Shown here piece after piece: positions 54,665 through 63,873 of a stretch of DNA of 64,000 nucleotides (the first letter of the stretch is position 1; every line of letters starts with the position of its first letter). A model generated the notes under the pieces. That model saw nothing but the letters and a program-made list of their open reading frames with translations. It searched no databases and was not told the DNA's origin. The stretch spans positions 148,956 to 212,955 of the forward strand of contig NZ_JAPQFJ010000005.1 in NCBI RefSeq assembly GCF_026738875.1, read 5' to 3'. Both the position numbers and the translations under genes were made by a program. The stretch is from Clostridium brassicae. Its GTDB lineage: Bacteria > Bacillota > Clostridia > Clostridiales > Clostridiaceae.

Positions 54665-54678
54665 TTTAACACCTCCTT

Positions 54679-55149
54679 TTATAAGACGCTTCTAGCATCT
54701 ATTTTTTTCTCACTTGCAATTTGTCTAATTTCAACCTCTATTCCTTTACCTATCAAATTTTTTAATATTTCCTCATCTTCTTTTGTAACAAAAACAGCCT
54801 TACTTATTTGTCTAGCTCCTTCAGTATCTTTTACCCCTCCTAAATTAACTGTTGTAATTTGTGGACATCCTTCCACTAATCTTGCTACATCTTTAATAGT
54901 TTGTACCACAATAAGTAGCTTATATTTATCTGTAACCCCACTATTTAACGCTTTGATTGAATTTTCAATATTTTTAATGACAAGCTTTACACCAGAAGGT
55001 TTCCCAAGCTTTAAAGTGGTTTTCCAAATTTCATCTTTTACCACCTCGTCACTAGCAATTAAAATACAATCTCCACCAATAGAATTCATCCAAGAAAATG
55101 CTACTTGTCCGTGTAATAAACGATGGTCTACTCTTACTAATTTAATCAT
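54679..55149 (-). CDS. PTS mannose-family component IIB
   Basis: This 156-aa cytoplasmic protein has the EIIB-Man phosphorylation site DHRLLHGQVAFSW, with the active His near residue 14, and the core strands DCILIASDEVVKDE and TKVVVQTIKDVARL-type text. It takes phosphate from IIA and passes it to the sugar as it crosses. GAAAGAAGGGGATATT precedes the ATG. It lies 15 bases after the IIA gene. Confidence 0.94.
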   Translation of the reverse strand: MIKLVRVDHRLLHGQVAFSWMNSIGGDCILIASDEVVKDEIWKTTLKLGKPSGVKLVIKNIENSIKALNSGVTDKYKLLIVVQTIKDVARLVEGCPQITTVNLGGVKDTEGARQISKAVFVTKEDEEILKNLIGKGIEVEIRQIASEKKIDARSVL

Positions 55150-55164
55150 AATATCCCCTTCTTT

Positions 55165-55581
55165 CTAAAAATCTTCTTCATCAGATTCTGAAAATAATGA
55201 GTTACAAAACAAAACACTTTCTGAACCTATTTTAGTCACATTCTCTAAAAGTTTTTTTGTATCATCTTCTGTTTTTTCTTGAACAAAAAGTTCAATGAGC
55301 ATAGGTAGATTCATACCTGTTGATAAATAAAATTTTTCTCTTTTTAAGTAATTCATAAATTCATTATTTACACTTCCACCTAAAATATCTGTAATAACAA
55401 TAATCTCGTCTTTCTCATTAAAAGTATTCATTAATCTCTCAACTCTCTTTTTAAAATCTTCACCTTGCTCCACATAAGCGTTTAAAATAGTAACCCTTTC
55501 TTGTTCGCCAACAATTAGCTTTACTGAAGCATATATACCTTCTGCAAATCTGCTATGACTTGCTAAAATAAAATGTCTCAT
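55165..55581 (-). CDS. PTS mannose-family component IIA
   Basis: This 138-aa protein opens RHFILASHSRFAEGIYASVK with active-site His9 in ILASHSRFA, followed by IIVITDILGGSVNNEFMNY, the usual EIIA-Man strand-turn with the conserved D-xx-GGS. It receives phosphate from HPr. AAGGAGAAAAAGAT precedes the ATG, which overlaps the epimerase gene by four bases, so both are translated together. Length is normal for stand-alone IIA. Confidence 0.94.
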   Translation of the reverse strand: MRHFILASHSRFAEGIYASVKLIVGEQERVTILNAYVEQGEDFKKRVERLMNTFNEKDEIIVITDILGGSVNNEFMNYLKREKFYLSTGMNLPMLIELFVQEKTEDDTKKLLENVTKIGSESVLFCNSLFSESDEEDF

Positions 55582-56414
55582 ATCTTTTTCTCCTTAATTA
55601 TTTTGTTAAATGCTATAATAGACTTCTTATCAGCTTCAGAAGGGTTTTCATAATACCTTTCATTTGCTGTTTCTAATGATAGATATCCTTTATATCCCCA
55701 TTTTTCTAAGTCTCTAATGTCTTGCTCAAGGTTTCTTTCCCCATCACCCCAAGCTAAGTGTCCTGTTGGAGTTCCATCTACAAAGTGAACATGTATAATA
55801 TCATTACCAAAAGCTTGAAAGTACTCCTTAATGGACTCTCCCGCCTTAGCCATAGCTCCAAAATCAATACAAATTTTAAGGTAGTCTGAATTCACCATTT
55901 TTTTAAGTTTTTTAATATCTGATATATTGGTTACCAATTTAGATTCCATAGGTTGTAACGCTTCTATAGCCAAATAAATTTTTTTCTTTTCTGCATAAAT
56001 AGCAATATCTTTAATCATATGGACACTTCTATTGAAAGCTTCTTCTAAATTTTCATTATAAAAAGCCCATCCAGATGTAATCACAATATGCTTACATCCT
56101 ACTTCAGAAGCTACATCAATGGCATTACAAAAATATCTTTTTACATTTTCTTTCCTTTTATTATCTTTAATTGCAATATTATTGGGTTTAGGATTTGTTT
56201 GTTCTGGGCATATACTTATCACTTCTATTTGGTACTTCCAAGAAAGTTCTTTCAGCTTATTTACATCTTCATAATTTTTGTAATCCATGTAAAAATGCTG
56301 AGGACCTGTCCAAATCTCTACTGCTTTAAAACCATTTTCCTTAGCACTACTAAAGAAATATTCCAATGGATAAAATCTATAGTGACAATTCATTGCAGCT
56401 AACTTACAATTCAT
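55578..56414 (-). CDS. Sugar epimerase or isomerase of the xylose isomerase-like TIM-barrel family
   Basis: A TIM barrel of the AP endonuclease 2 superfamily. Visible pieces are NGFKAVEIWTGPQHF, LSWKYQIEVISICPEQTNPK, KHIVITSGWAFYNENLEEAF, LAIEALQPMESKLV (metal Glu), LKICIDFGAMAKAGESI and IHVHFVDGTPTGHLAWGDGE, the last giving the metal His. This resembles FrlC, the fructoselysine 3-epimerase. GGGAGGGGAGAAATAAG precedes the ATG at 56414; the open frame extends to 56441. It starts 2 bases after the regulator stop. Confidence 0.82.
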   Translation of the reverse strand: MNCKLAAMNCHYRFYPLEYFFSSAKENGFKAVEIWTGPQHFYMDYKNYEDVNKLKELSWKYQIEVISICPEQTNPKPNNIAIKDNKRKENVKRYFCNAIDVASEVGCKHIVITSGWAFYNENLEEAFNRSVHMIKDIAIYAEKKKIYLAIEALQPMESKLVTNISDIKKLKKMVNSDYLKICIDFGAMAKAGESIKEYFQAFGNDIIHVHFVDGTPTGHLAWGDGERNLEQDIRDLEKWGYKGYLSLETANERYYENPSEADKKSIIAFNKIIKEKKI

Positions 56415-56415
56415 C

Positions 56416-59157
56416 TTATTTCTCCCCTCCCTTTCTATCATTTAAAATATAATCATATAAATAAGCTATTTCGCTGATAGGCATCTCTACATTATAATTC
56501 CTTAACATCAATTCAAAACTATTATGAACATGCTTTATAAAATCTGGGTGACTCTTTTCAAACCCATCTAAGTTATCATAAATTTCTATAGCATTTTTAG
56601 TAACCAATCTTTCAACAAGGAAACATATGTGTATATATATCCCTATAATTGTTTTACTTTGAAATTTTTGTCCTAATAAAACTTGGAGATGGCTTACAGC
56701 TTCAGAAACATAATCTAAAAGCTTATTTGCATTTAATATAGTTAAGTTTTCCATTACACTATGCAATGAAAAGTTTTTAAGTAATCTTTGGTTAAAAACT
56801 TCAATTTCTTCTTCACTTAAATATGGCTTAAGTGCTTGATGTACCTTTCTAATATCTTTAAAATTAACAATATCCTCTAAAGTAACACTATTAATGTTTT
56901 CAATATCTAGTGTGTATGGCTTTATCATTAATACCACATCATATTTCTTAAACAATATATCTTCTGATTTGTTTTTCATTAATTTTTTATAATCATAATC
57001 CAAGAACTTAAGCTGAATTTGTTTTGGTAAACTTTGTTTGAAAAGTTCAGATATTTTTGAACTTACTTTTTCTCCTGCATCACTAGTAAATACAATTGCA
57101 GTTTCTTTTTCTACTGCAGATATGAATTTATATTTGCATATACTTTCTTTGCAAACATTTTGTAAAATCTTTTCTATTCCCATCTGCTGTATTATTTTAA
57201 GTCCTACATTTAAAGCTAAACTAGTAGATACATTATTTACAATTCCAATATTTACATTACCTTTAACTTGCTCAATAACTCCTTCTAAAGATCCCATATC
57301 CACCATTAGAATGATGTTCTTATAGTAATAATTACTTTTAATATACTCATTTACTTTAAAAGCAACCTCTTCAATATCTGTATTTAGTGGCATATCTATA
57401 GCTTCAAAAAGATTCTCACCTAAAAGGCTGTTAACTGCATCAGATATACTAGAAGCTGTAGAATATCCATGACAAATTATAATTCCTACAATGTCTTGAT
57501 TTTTAAGATTTTTATTGTAAAAATGAATATTTAATAGTATGAAAATTTGATTAATATAAGTGATTTTCACATCTAAAGTATTATTTATATTTTTAGCAAT
57601 TTGTTTTGTTAAAACATATTCATTAGGTAATTCTTTAATCAAAGTCTCAAAACAACTTTTAATATTATGAAGTCTTTCTTTTTCCCAAACATTAATACTC
57701 GATTGTATTTTTTGTATAGCATTAAGTATTCTGCTAATTGTAAAACCACAATTTAAAGGTAAAGTAATTCGTGCTCTTGACTTTACATCTTCTAAAATAT
57801 TATTGATCAACTTTTCTACAGCTTTTACACGACTATTTTTATACTTTTCTTCGAAAATAATATAATCATAATATTCCCGCATAAGATGAAACCCCTGGTC
57901 TAAAAACTCTGAAAATGTTATATTGTTTTTCTCATATTCTATATAGCAATCAATCAAATGATCAAAGAAGTAAAGTATATTAATACTAGTTTCACTTTTT
58001 TTAAAATCATGAATTGAAATAAGTTCTTCATCATTTAATTCAGATTTATAACTTGCATCTAAATGTGAAAGTATTTCACTTGGCAGATTGTATATATAAA
58101 CATCTAAACTTTTATCATCCTTATGTTGAAGATAAGCATTTGCACATATTCTTTGGATACATTTTTTTAATCCATTTAAATTGTTACTAAAAGGATAATC
58201 CATAAGTACTTGAAGTAATCTTTTAGATACCTTTATATCTTTTTGAATTGTCTCTTCCTCCAATGTAAAAAATTTAAGTATAAATTCTATTTTCTCTTCT
58301 TCAGATCTAACATCCAAAGAAGGGATTTTAGCAACAACAGGTATGTTAATTAGTAGGTTTTGTGAAAGACTTTGATAAGGATCTTCTAATGTACTTAAAA
58401 CTACACGTGTTCTAGAAGTTTGAATATTTTGAACATCATTTACACAAGTATACTTACCTAAACTTAAATATTCGCTTAATTTTTGCTGACACTTTTCACT
58501 CATACTTGAAGCATTGGAAATATAGATCATACCATCTTTGGCTTCTTCTAAAAGACCAGTTTTAATCTCACCTGAGCTTAAATTTCTATATCCAAATATC
58601 TCTTTTATATAATCTGTGGTTGTATTTTTTAGTATGATAATTTTTATATATTTACTTTCATTCTGTAATAACTTCTCATTTTTTAGAAATTCAAAAGTGA
58701 GATCTGCTAAAAATTCCTTTCCTACACCTTCTTCTCCATACAAAACAATAGGCAACCCTTGAGGAGGATATAGTAAAGCAGTTTTTAATTGGGTAATGGT
58801 ATAACTTATGGATCCATTATTCCCTATGGCCTTATAAAAATCTTTTTGAACAAATTTATTTTTGGTTAAAGTTTTCATTAAATCTGATATGTTAAAAAAT
58901 TCATGGTCTTCTATGATTTCTCCATATTTTTTCTCTATAGATTTTTTATCTAAGAAATATACAGGACGAGAATTTATTTTTATAAGTTCTCCTTCCTTAT
59001 ATAATTCATTAAGATATTGACTAGTAACAGATCTAGAAATATTAAAGTAACTGCTCATATGTTTAGTTGTAAAATAAGATAATTTTTCAATCTTAAATAT
59101 TGGTGTTTGCTGAGAAAGATATTCTTTTAATTGTTCCTTTGTGCTTAAATACTTCAT
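56416..59157 (-). CDS. LevR-like PTS-regulated regulator with degenerate AAA+ domain
   Basis: 913 aa in four parts. 1: N-terminal helix-turn-helix (FTTKHMSSYFNISRSVTSQY). 2: AAA+ domain, Walker A YGEEGVGKEFLA near 140. 3: PRD-like helices (FFDHLIDCYIEYEKN). 4: EIIA-Man-like domain (IVGIIICHGYSTASSISDAV, LMVDMGSLEG) and a C-terminal PRD (HNSFELMLRNYNVEMPISEI). LevR-type regulators activate sigma-54 promoters under PTS phosphorylation. Here the GAFTGA loop is replaced (FGYRNLSSGEIKTG) and the Walker B Asp-Glu by IYISNASSM, so sigma-54 activation is doubtful. It precedes the epimerase gene by one base. Confidence 0.85.
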   Translation of the reverse strand: MKYLSTKEQLKEYLSQQTPIFKIEKLSYFTTKHMSSYFNISRSVTSQYLNELYKEGELIKINSRPVYFLDKKSIEKKYGEIIEDHEFFNISDLMKTLTKNKFVQKDFYKAIGNNGSISYTITQLKTALLYPPQGLPIVLYGEEGVGKEFLADLTFEFLKNEKLLQNESKYIKIIILKNTTTDYIKEIFGYRNLSSGEIKTGLLEEAKDGMIYISNASSMSEKCQQKLSEYLSLGKYTCVNDVQNIQTSRTRVVLSTLEDPYQSLSQNLLINIPVVAKIPSLDVRSEEEKIEFILKFFTLEEETIQKDIKVSKRLLQVLMDYPFSNNLNGLKKCIQRICANAYLQHKDDKSLDVYIYNLPSEILSHLDASYKSELNDEELISIHDFKKSETSINILYFFDHLIDCYIEYEKNNITFSEFLDQGFHLMREYYDYIIFEEKYKNSRVKAVEKLINNILEDVKSRARITLPLNCGFTISRILNAIQKIQSSINVWEKERLHNIKSCFETLIKELPNEYVLTKQIAKNINNTLDVKITYINQIFILLNIHFYNKNLKNQDIVGIIICHGYSTASSISDAVNSLLGENLFEAIDMPLNTDIEEVAFKVNEYIKSNYYYKNIILMVDMGSLEGVIEQVKGNVNIGIVNNVSTSLALNVGLKIIQQMGIEKILQNVCKESICKYKFISAVEKETAIVFTSDAGEKVSSKISELFKQSLPKQIQLKFLDYDYKKLMKNKSEDILFKKYDVVLMIKPYTLDIENINSVTLEDIVNFKDIRKVHQALKPYLSEEEIEVFNQRLLKNFSLHSVMENLTILNANKLLDYVSEAVSHLQVLLGQKFQSKTIIGIYIHICFLVERLVTKNAIEIYDNLDGFEKSHPDFIKHVHNSFELMLRNYNVEMPISEIAYLYDYILNDRKGGEK

Positions 59158-59222
59158 ATTAAACCTCTTTCTTTTTTCTTAATTCGTCTATAAGCATATT
59201 AAAACAAAACTAAAACAATTTT

Positions 59223-59292
59223 CAAATCTCCATAAGAGCTTGTTCCTTTGTCTATATGCTATAATTATTTTTATGAAAAGTATGGAGATTTG
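59223..59292. promoter_or_regulatory. Inverted repeat upstream of the LevR-like gene
   Basis: CAAATCTCCATA (59223-59234) and TATGGAGATTTG (59281-59292) are perfect 12-bp arms 46 bases apart, 66-135 bases upstream of the start. The spacing is too long for a terminator hairpin. It may be a binding site pair for the regulator. No sigma-54 type TGGCA...TTGC sequence was found nearby. Confidence 0.45.
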
Positions 59293-59461
59293 ATAAAATA
59301 CAACACTATTGTAATCGTTTGTATTAATATCAACACTGTTTAATTAAATAATCACTTATTTTTTTTATTTATCAACTGTTGAAGTAAAACTAATTTTATT
59401 TTGATATTTGATCATTTTCATATAATATATTTGATTTTTTAGAAATGTAACTATTATAAAA

Positions 59462-59500
59462 CACCCCACAACAATCCAAGTTTTAGATTGTTGTGGGGTG
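59462..59500 (-). terminator. Terminator of the flagellin gene
   Basis: CACCCCACAACAATC, nine-base loop, GATTGTTGTGGGGTG: perfect 15-bp stem. The minus strand continues TTTTATAATAG. It lies about 165 bases beyond the flagellin stop; the intervening DNA holds no gene. Confidence 0.9.
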
Positions 59501-59666
59501 CATTGCTGAAGACAAAGCATAAAGCATGTTATAATAAGTTTTATATAGAATTATAATCTAATGAGAAATAGTAAATAAAGACGTATTAAAAAATCATATG
59601 AAGGGAAATAAAAGAGATCAAAAATACAAACTTAACTATCATAAAAAATAAATGAAAAGTATTATT

Positions 59667-60515
59667 TTAATTGTTCAAAGACTTCAATAATTGAATTGTA
59701 CTTTCCTGTTGATTGAGTACCTGCGAAAATATTGCTTGGGCTGCTTGTTGAAGAACACTGTATTTAGTATAATTCATCATTTCTTTTGCCATGTCTGCAT
59801 CCCTGATTCTTGATTCGGCTTCTGTTAAATTACATATTGTATTTTCTAAATAATTAATCCTATGCTCCAACATATTTGATGATGCTCCCAACCTGGACCT
59901 GAAGGATGAAACTTTATTAATAGCGTCATCAAAGATTTTTATGGCTGCTGACGCCTTTTCTGGAGTGGAAATATCCACCCCATCGCCCGTATCTCCATTT
60001 ATCCCTAAAGCTGCAGAATTCATATTTTGAAACTTTATTCCAAAAAATTGGCCTTCGTTAGCTCCGACCTGAAGTTTTACTTCTCCTGCACCTGCTGGAT
60101 TAGCATTCAACAGCTTAATAGTGTTGAATTCTGTATTGTTTGCAATATCATCAATCCCTTTTGTTAACTGATTGATTTCATCTTGGATACGCTTCCTGTC
60201 TTCGGGAGAATTCGTACCATTAGCTGCTTGTACTGACAACTCCCTCATTCTTTGAAGCATAGATTGAATTTCATTCACTCCACCTTCTGCAACCTGTATC
60301 ATGGAAATTCCATCTTGAGCATTCCTTGATGCCATTTCCAATCCTCTTATCTGTGCTCTCATTCTTTCTGAAATTGCAAGTCCTGCCGGATCGTCAGCCG
60401 CCCTGTTGATTCTCTTACCCGAAGCAAGCCTTTCCATGGCTTTTCCAGCCAAAGCACCATTTATCATAATATTTCTATATGCAATCATAGCATTCGCATT
60501 ATAATTAATTATCAT
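59667..60515 (-). CDS. Flagellin (282 aa)
   Basis: The conserved D0/D1 N-terminus is complete (IINYNANAMIAYRNIMING, MERLASGKRINRAADDPAGL, SERMRAQIRGLEMASRNAQD) and the C-terminal D0 region ends YSVLQQAAQAIFSQVLNQQE, STIQLLKSLNN. The variable centre is short (about 140-195, GDTGDGVDISTPEKA), so the filament has little surface decoration. The open frame extends to 60545, but GAGGGGATCTTGTT precedes the ATG at 60515. It is alone, with no other flagellar gene in the window; the promoter contains TATAAT near 60568. The terminator is at 59462. Confidence 0.95.
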   Translation of the reverse strand: MIINYNANAMIAYRNIMINGALAGKAMERLASGKRINRAADDPAGLAISERMRAQIRGLEMASRNAQDGISMIQVAEGGVNEIQSMLQRMRELSVQAANGTNSPEDRKRIQDEINQLTKGIDDIANNTEFNTIKLLNANPAGAGEVKLQVGANEGQFFGIKFQNMNSAALGINGDTGDGVDISTPEKASAAIKIFDDAINKVSSFRSRLGASSNMLEHRINYLENTICNLTEAESRIRDADMAKEMMNYTKYSVLQQAAQAIFSQVLNQQESTIQLLKSLNN

Positions 60516-60632
60516 AACAAGATCCCCTCTCGTGATATTACACACTGCATATTCACATGTGGAAGCTATTCTTATTATATCATAATATTTACATTCATCT
60601 CGTAACGAGTATAAAAATGTAAAAATAATTAT

Positions 60633-61142
60633 TTATTCAAAAAAATACTTAGTTGGAACTAAGAATGTCCATGGTATTGTAACAATAGCAATAGTAATTG
60701 CTATTTTAAATCTTAACTTTGTATCTGCAATAAGTTCTTTAAAAGTATTTTTATAATTAAACTTAAATATAAAAAAACCTGACACAAACATTGTAAATAA
60801 TATTATTATAACCGCCCAAGCATTACTAAAAGGATCATAACTTATTCCTGCAATTAATTCATAAGGTAACCCTAAGAAATCTCCACAAAGTGATAATAAT
60901 AACAATATTGCAGCACCTATAATATCAGCTAAAAATCCAAATTTCCAAACTTCTGCTATGCTCTCTCTATAAAATGTTTTTAGATTTATTTTTGTATTTC
61001 CCAACTTAAACACATAAAAACAAGCTATTACTACCAATGAATCAATAATAAAATTACCTATAAGTGTTATAAATATTATTGGCGGGTAAAACATTAAAAC
61101 CCAAATAGGAAAGATTACGTTATATAACTTTATTTGTTTCAT
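60633..61142 (-). CDS. Membrane protein of unknown function (169 aa)
   Basis: Four hydrophobic segments (about 7-30, 33-50, 73-92, 107-127) and a last one at 147-163. A cytoplasmic stretch FKLGNTKINLKTFYRESIAE follows the first pair. I cannot assign it to a family. TTAAGGAGAAAAAT precedes the ATG. It lies alone between the flagellin gene and a lipoprotein gene on the same strand. Confidence 0.7.
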   Translation of the reverse strand: MKQIKLYNVIFPIWVLMFYPPIIFITLIGNFIIDSLVVIACFYVFKLGNTKINLKTFYRESIAEVWKFGFLADIIGAAILLLLSLCGDFLGLPYELIAGISYDPFSNAWAVIIILFTMFVSGFFIFKFNYKNTFKELIADTKLRFKIAITIAIVTIPWTFLVPTKYFFE

Positions 61143-61360
61143 ATTTTTCTCCTTAAGTTAAAATATATTTTTTGAGTTTTATATAAAATAATATTAGAAT
61201 ACAATCACGCATGTCCAATTATACCATATTAAACCTTATTTGTTATATAAAAACTATGGATATAAAATTCTGTTCACTTGTATTAATTATAACTTTTTTG
61301 CTTTCAAAAGAAATAGACTTTCACCATCAAGTTGTTACCCATGCTAGGTACACATAAAAA

Positions 61361-61396
61361 AAGTGAGGTACTCACCTTTTAATGAGTTCCTCACTT
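61361..61396 (-). terminator. Terminator of the lipoprotein gene
   Basis: AAGTGAGGTACTCA, eight-base loop, TGAGTTCCTCACTT; one mismatch. The minus strand continues TTTTTATG. The rest of 61143-61492 holds no gene. Confidence 0.8.
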
Positions 61397-61492
61397 ATCA
61401 TAATATTTTATATCAATAGTATATATTCGATTATTATATAATATCGTTCTTCACCCCCACTTTTAAGAATATGGAAGTATTAGAGCAAGTAG

Positions 61493-61882
61493 TCATCGCA
61501 TAAAAATACCATTTAACTTCATATCTTTATTGAAAGACAATGTAAATATAATCTTACCTTTTTCATATTTTGCTGTAGCTACAACTACAGCATTATTATT
61601 TTTTTCTTGAAATGCTATATTAGATATGGAATCATACTTTCCTAAATTTTTAAAATTACCCCATGCTTCTTTTAACTTACTTGCAGGCAATTTATCCTTT
61701 AATACTGAATCAAATTTTGCCACAACATCATCATATTTTTCATTGTCTAAATTGCTTATAATCTCCTCTGATGCAATCTTTAACTTATCTTCACTATAAG
61801 CAGAACTTAATTTTTTAGCACCACATCCTCCAAGCATCATAATACATAAAATTATTGCCATAAATTTAAATAATTTCTTCAT
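61493..61882 (-). CDS. DUF3887-type lipoprotein (129 aa)
   Basis: A signal peptide with a lipobox is visible (KFMAIILCIMMLGGCGAKKL, Cys about residue 21). The mature part (IASEEIISNLDNEKYDDVVA, KFDSVLKDKLPASKLKEAWG, FTLSFNKDMKLNGIFM) is the DUF3887 domain, found in secreted proteins of Firmicutes; the function is unknown. The frame has two ATGs at 61894 and 61882; the first overlaps the AAAGGAG binding site, so I chose the second. It overlaps the YhfC-type gene end and is probably co-transcribed with it. Confidence 0.82.
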   Translation of the reverse strand: MKKLFKFMAIILCIMMLGGCGAKKLSSAYSEDKLKIASEEIISNLDNEKYDDVVAKFDSVLKDKLPASKLKEAWGNFKNLGKYDSISNIAFQEKNNNAVVVATAKYEKGKIIFTLSFNKDMKLNGIFMR

Positions 61883-62660
61883 TTTTATATACATCTCCTT
61901 TAAATTTATATCTTATTTTTATAGAGAATATTAATAATGCTATAGCACAAATTCCACACCAAAGTTCAACTACATATACGTTAAAGCCTAATGTAGGCAA
62001 AATACCAACAACAGCATCAATACTTCCATGAATCAATATAGCTAACCATAAATATATTTTCTTTTTTTTATTTATTCCGTATAGTACCAATAAGGTTAGT
62101 CCAACATGAAGACTAATAGCAAATATCCTTTCAATACCTCCAAGTAATACATCCATACCGGTTACTGCCTTAAACATTTCTCTAATTTTTTCTTCACTAA
62201 TGCCAAATTTACTAGCATCATAACTTCCCTTATGCAAAGAAATTAATATTAATAAGTTTTGTATACTAGCGACACCTGATATAATCATAGCTTCTATTCC
62301 ACCATGTCCTATTCCAAAAGAAATTCCATCAAACCAGCTTCTTTTTTTCTTAAGAGCTAACTTAAATCCTAAAAATCTACCTATTTCCTCAAATAATCCA
62401 GCAGTTATGCCTAAAAATATACAGTAAATTATAGGATAAAAAGCAGTCATGGTATTGTACCAATCTATCTTAGGTAAAATATGCTGAATAATTGGTATTC
62501 TTAAAAACACTTGGGATATTAAAAATACCAAAATGCCTATAAAAAATGATTTTAATCCAGATCTTTTATTCATTATTAGGTAAATAAGATAACCTATTGG
62601 TATTCCAAAACATATAATAATATTTATGATCAAGCATAATATTATTATTGAAAATTTCAT
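61866..62660 (-). CDS. YhfC-family intramembrane protease (264 aa)
   Basis: About seven hydrophobic segments with the YhfC (DUF2324) motifs: GLFEEIGRFLGFKLALKKKR (paired Glu) and GISFGIGHGGIEAMII (HGGxE). Later it has LHVGLTLLVLYGINK and ILIHGSIDAVVGIL. This family is related to CPBP proteases and predicted to cut membrane proteins. It follows the histidine kinase gene by 39 bases on the same strand. Its end overlaps the next gene by 17 bases. The partner signal is unknown. Confidence 0.88.
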   Translation of the reverse strand: MKFSIIILCLIINIIICFGIPIGYLIYLIMNKRSGLKSFFIGILVFLISQVFLRIPIIQHILPKIDWYNTMTAFYPIIYCIFLGITAGLFEEIGRFLGFKLALKKKRSWFDGISFGIGHGGIEAMIISGVASIQNLLILISLHKGSYDASKFGISEEKIREMFKAVTGMDVLLGGIERIFAISLHVGLTLLVLYGINKKKKIYLWLAILIHGSIDAVVGILPTLGFNVYVVELWCGICAIALLIFSIKIRYKFKGDVYKNEEII

Positions 62661-62699
62661 GAAATCAACTCCTTTAAATACCTCTTATAGCCCCCTATA

Positions 62700-63863
62700 T
62701 TAATTATTAGGAATAACTATATTTACTTTAAAAGCTTTTTCATCATATTCAATTCTCATGTTTCCCTCATACTTTTCTAATGCTCTCTTTATATTTTGTA
62801 GCCCAATGCCATTATGATTTTTCTTGGTTGATTTAAAGTTTCCATTATCTTTTATAGGTGGTTTTTCTAAAGCATTAGTTATGTTTATTACAATAAAGTC
62901 ATTAAATTTATCAATTCTTAAAAATATAACCTTATTCTCAAATGTATCTTTCGCACATTCTATTGCATTATCTAAGAGATTGGAAAATATAGTTGTAACA
63001 TCTATGTCCTTGATAAATTCTATGTTTACATCTCCTATTTTGCAATCTAAACTTATATTAAAATTCTCTGCTCTCTGCATTTTATCATTGATAATTATGT
63101 TTAACACTTTGTTAGTTGTATAATATTTTTGACCAAGCTTATCAAATATTTTATATATGTCTTCAGTATATTGTTCAGCTTTTTCATGCTCATTAATCTC
63201 ATATAGATTTTCTATGGTCTGTAAATGATTTTTTACATCATGAACAATTTTTCTAGAATTTTCATATTTACTTTCTAAAGACGTATAATATTCATACTGA
63301 ATTTTAGCTTGCTGCTCATAAAGCTGCAATTCATTTTTAAGTTCATTGTTTTTTGATATTGATTGAAATATATTTGTAATAAATATATTTAGCACAATAA
63401 TGGAAACAATATTTGTTAATAATAAAATTATATCTTCCATTGATAAATAAATTTGAATATACATCATTAAAGTAGTGATATAAAAAATACTAAATATAGG
63501 GAGTACTAGAAAGTTCAAATACTGTATAGATGTGATCTTCTCAATTTTTTTCTTTCTATAACATATTATGAATAATCTTGAAACACTTAAATTAACAAAT
63601 TGCACTATTATGGAAGCTGTTATAAGAAATATATCAGCACTATAAAAATTAATATTAAAATTTAAGCTAATTATTGAAAATATAAAATTAATTATAATTT
63701 GAAAAACCACCAAACTCACTATATACATACAGTAATGTAAAATATATATTTTCTTCTTATTATAAAGGAAGTGTCCAACTATTGATGTAGCAACCATAGT
63801 TACAATTAAATTCGAAAGCTCACCACAAAAAATTTTAGATATTAAAATTACTATAGTAAACAA
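62700..63863 (-). CDS. AgrC-like GHKL histidine kinase, 5' end probably lost
   Basis: Five membrane helices are visible (about 1-22, 40-65, 75-100, 115-140, 145-165), then a coiled linker and the kinase domain: phosphoacceptor HDVKNHLQTIENL, N-box FSNLLDNAIECAKD and GIGLQNIKRALEKYEGNM. It lacks the response-regulator partner. The start listed is a TTG at 63863; the frame stays open upstream into sequence I take as an insertion sequence, and AgrC-type kinases usually have six or seven helices. So the original N-terminus was probably cut off by the element at 63874. Confidence 0.8.
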   Translation of the reverse strand: MFTIVILISKIFCGELSNLIVTMVATSIVGHFLYNKKKIYILHYCMYIVSLVVFQIIINFIFSIISLNFNINFYSADIFLITASIIVQFVNLSVSRLFIICYRKKKIEKITSIQYLNFLVLPIFSIFYITTLMMYIQIYLSMEDIILLLTNIVSIIVLNIFITNIFQSISKNNELKNELQLYEQQAKIQYEYYTSLESKYENSRKIVHDVKNHLQTIENLYEINEHEKAEQYTEDIYKIFDKLGQKYYTTNKVLNIIINDKMQRAENFNISLDCKIGDVNIEFIKDIDVTTIFSNLLDNAIECAKDTFENKVIFLRIDKFNDFIVINITNALEKPPIKDNGNFKSTKKNHNGIGLQNIKRALEKYEGNMRIEYDEKAFKVNIVIPNN

Positions 63864-63873
63864 TACATAAGCT

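Noticed and set aside
59158..59660. Search for a sigma-54 promoter of the sugar-amine operon
   Set aside because: No TGGCA...TTGC pair with the right spacing was found on the minus strand.
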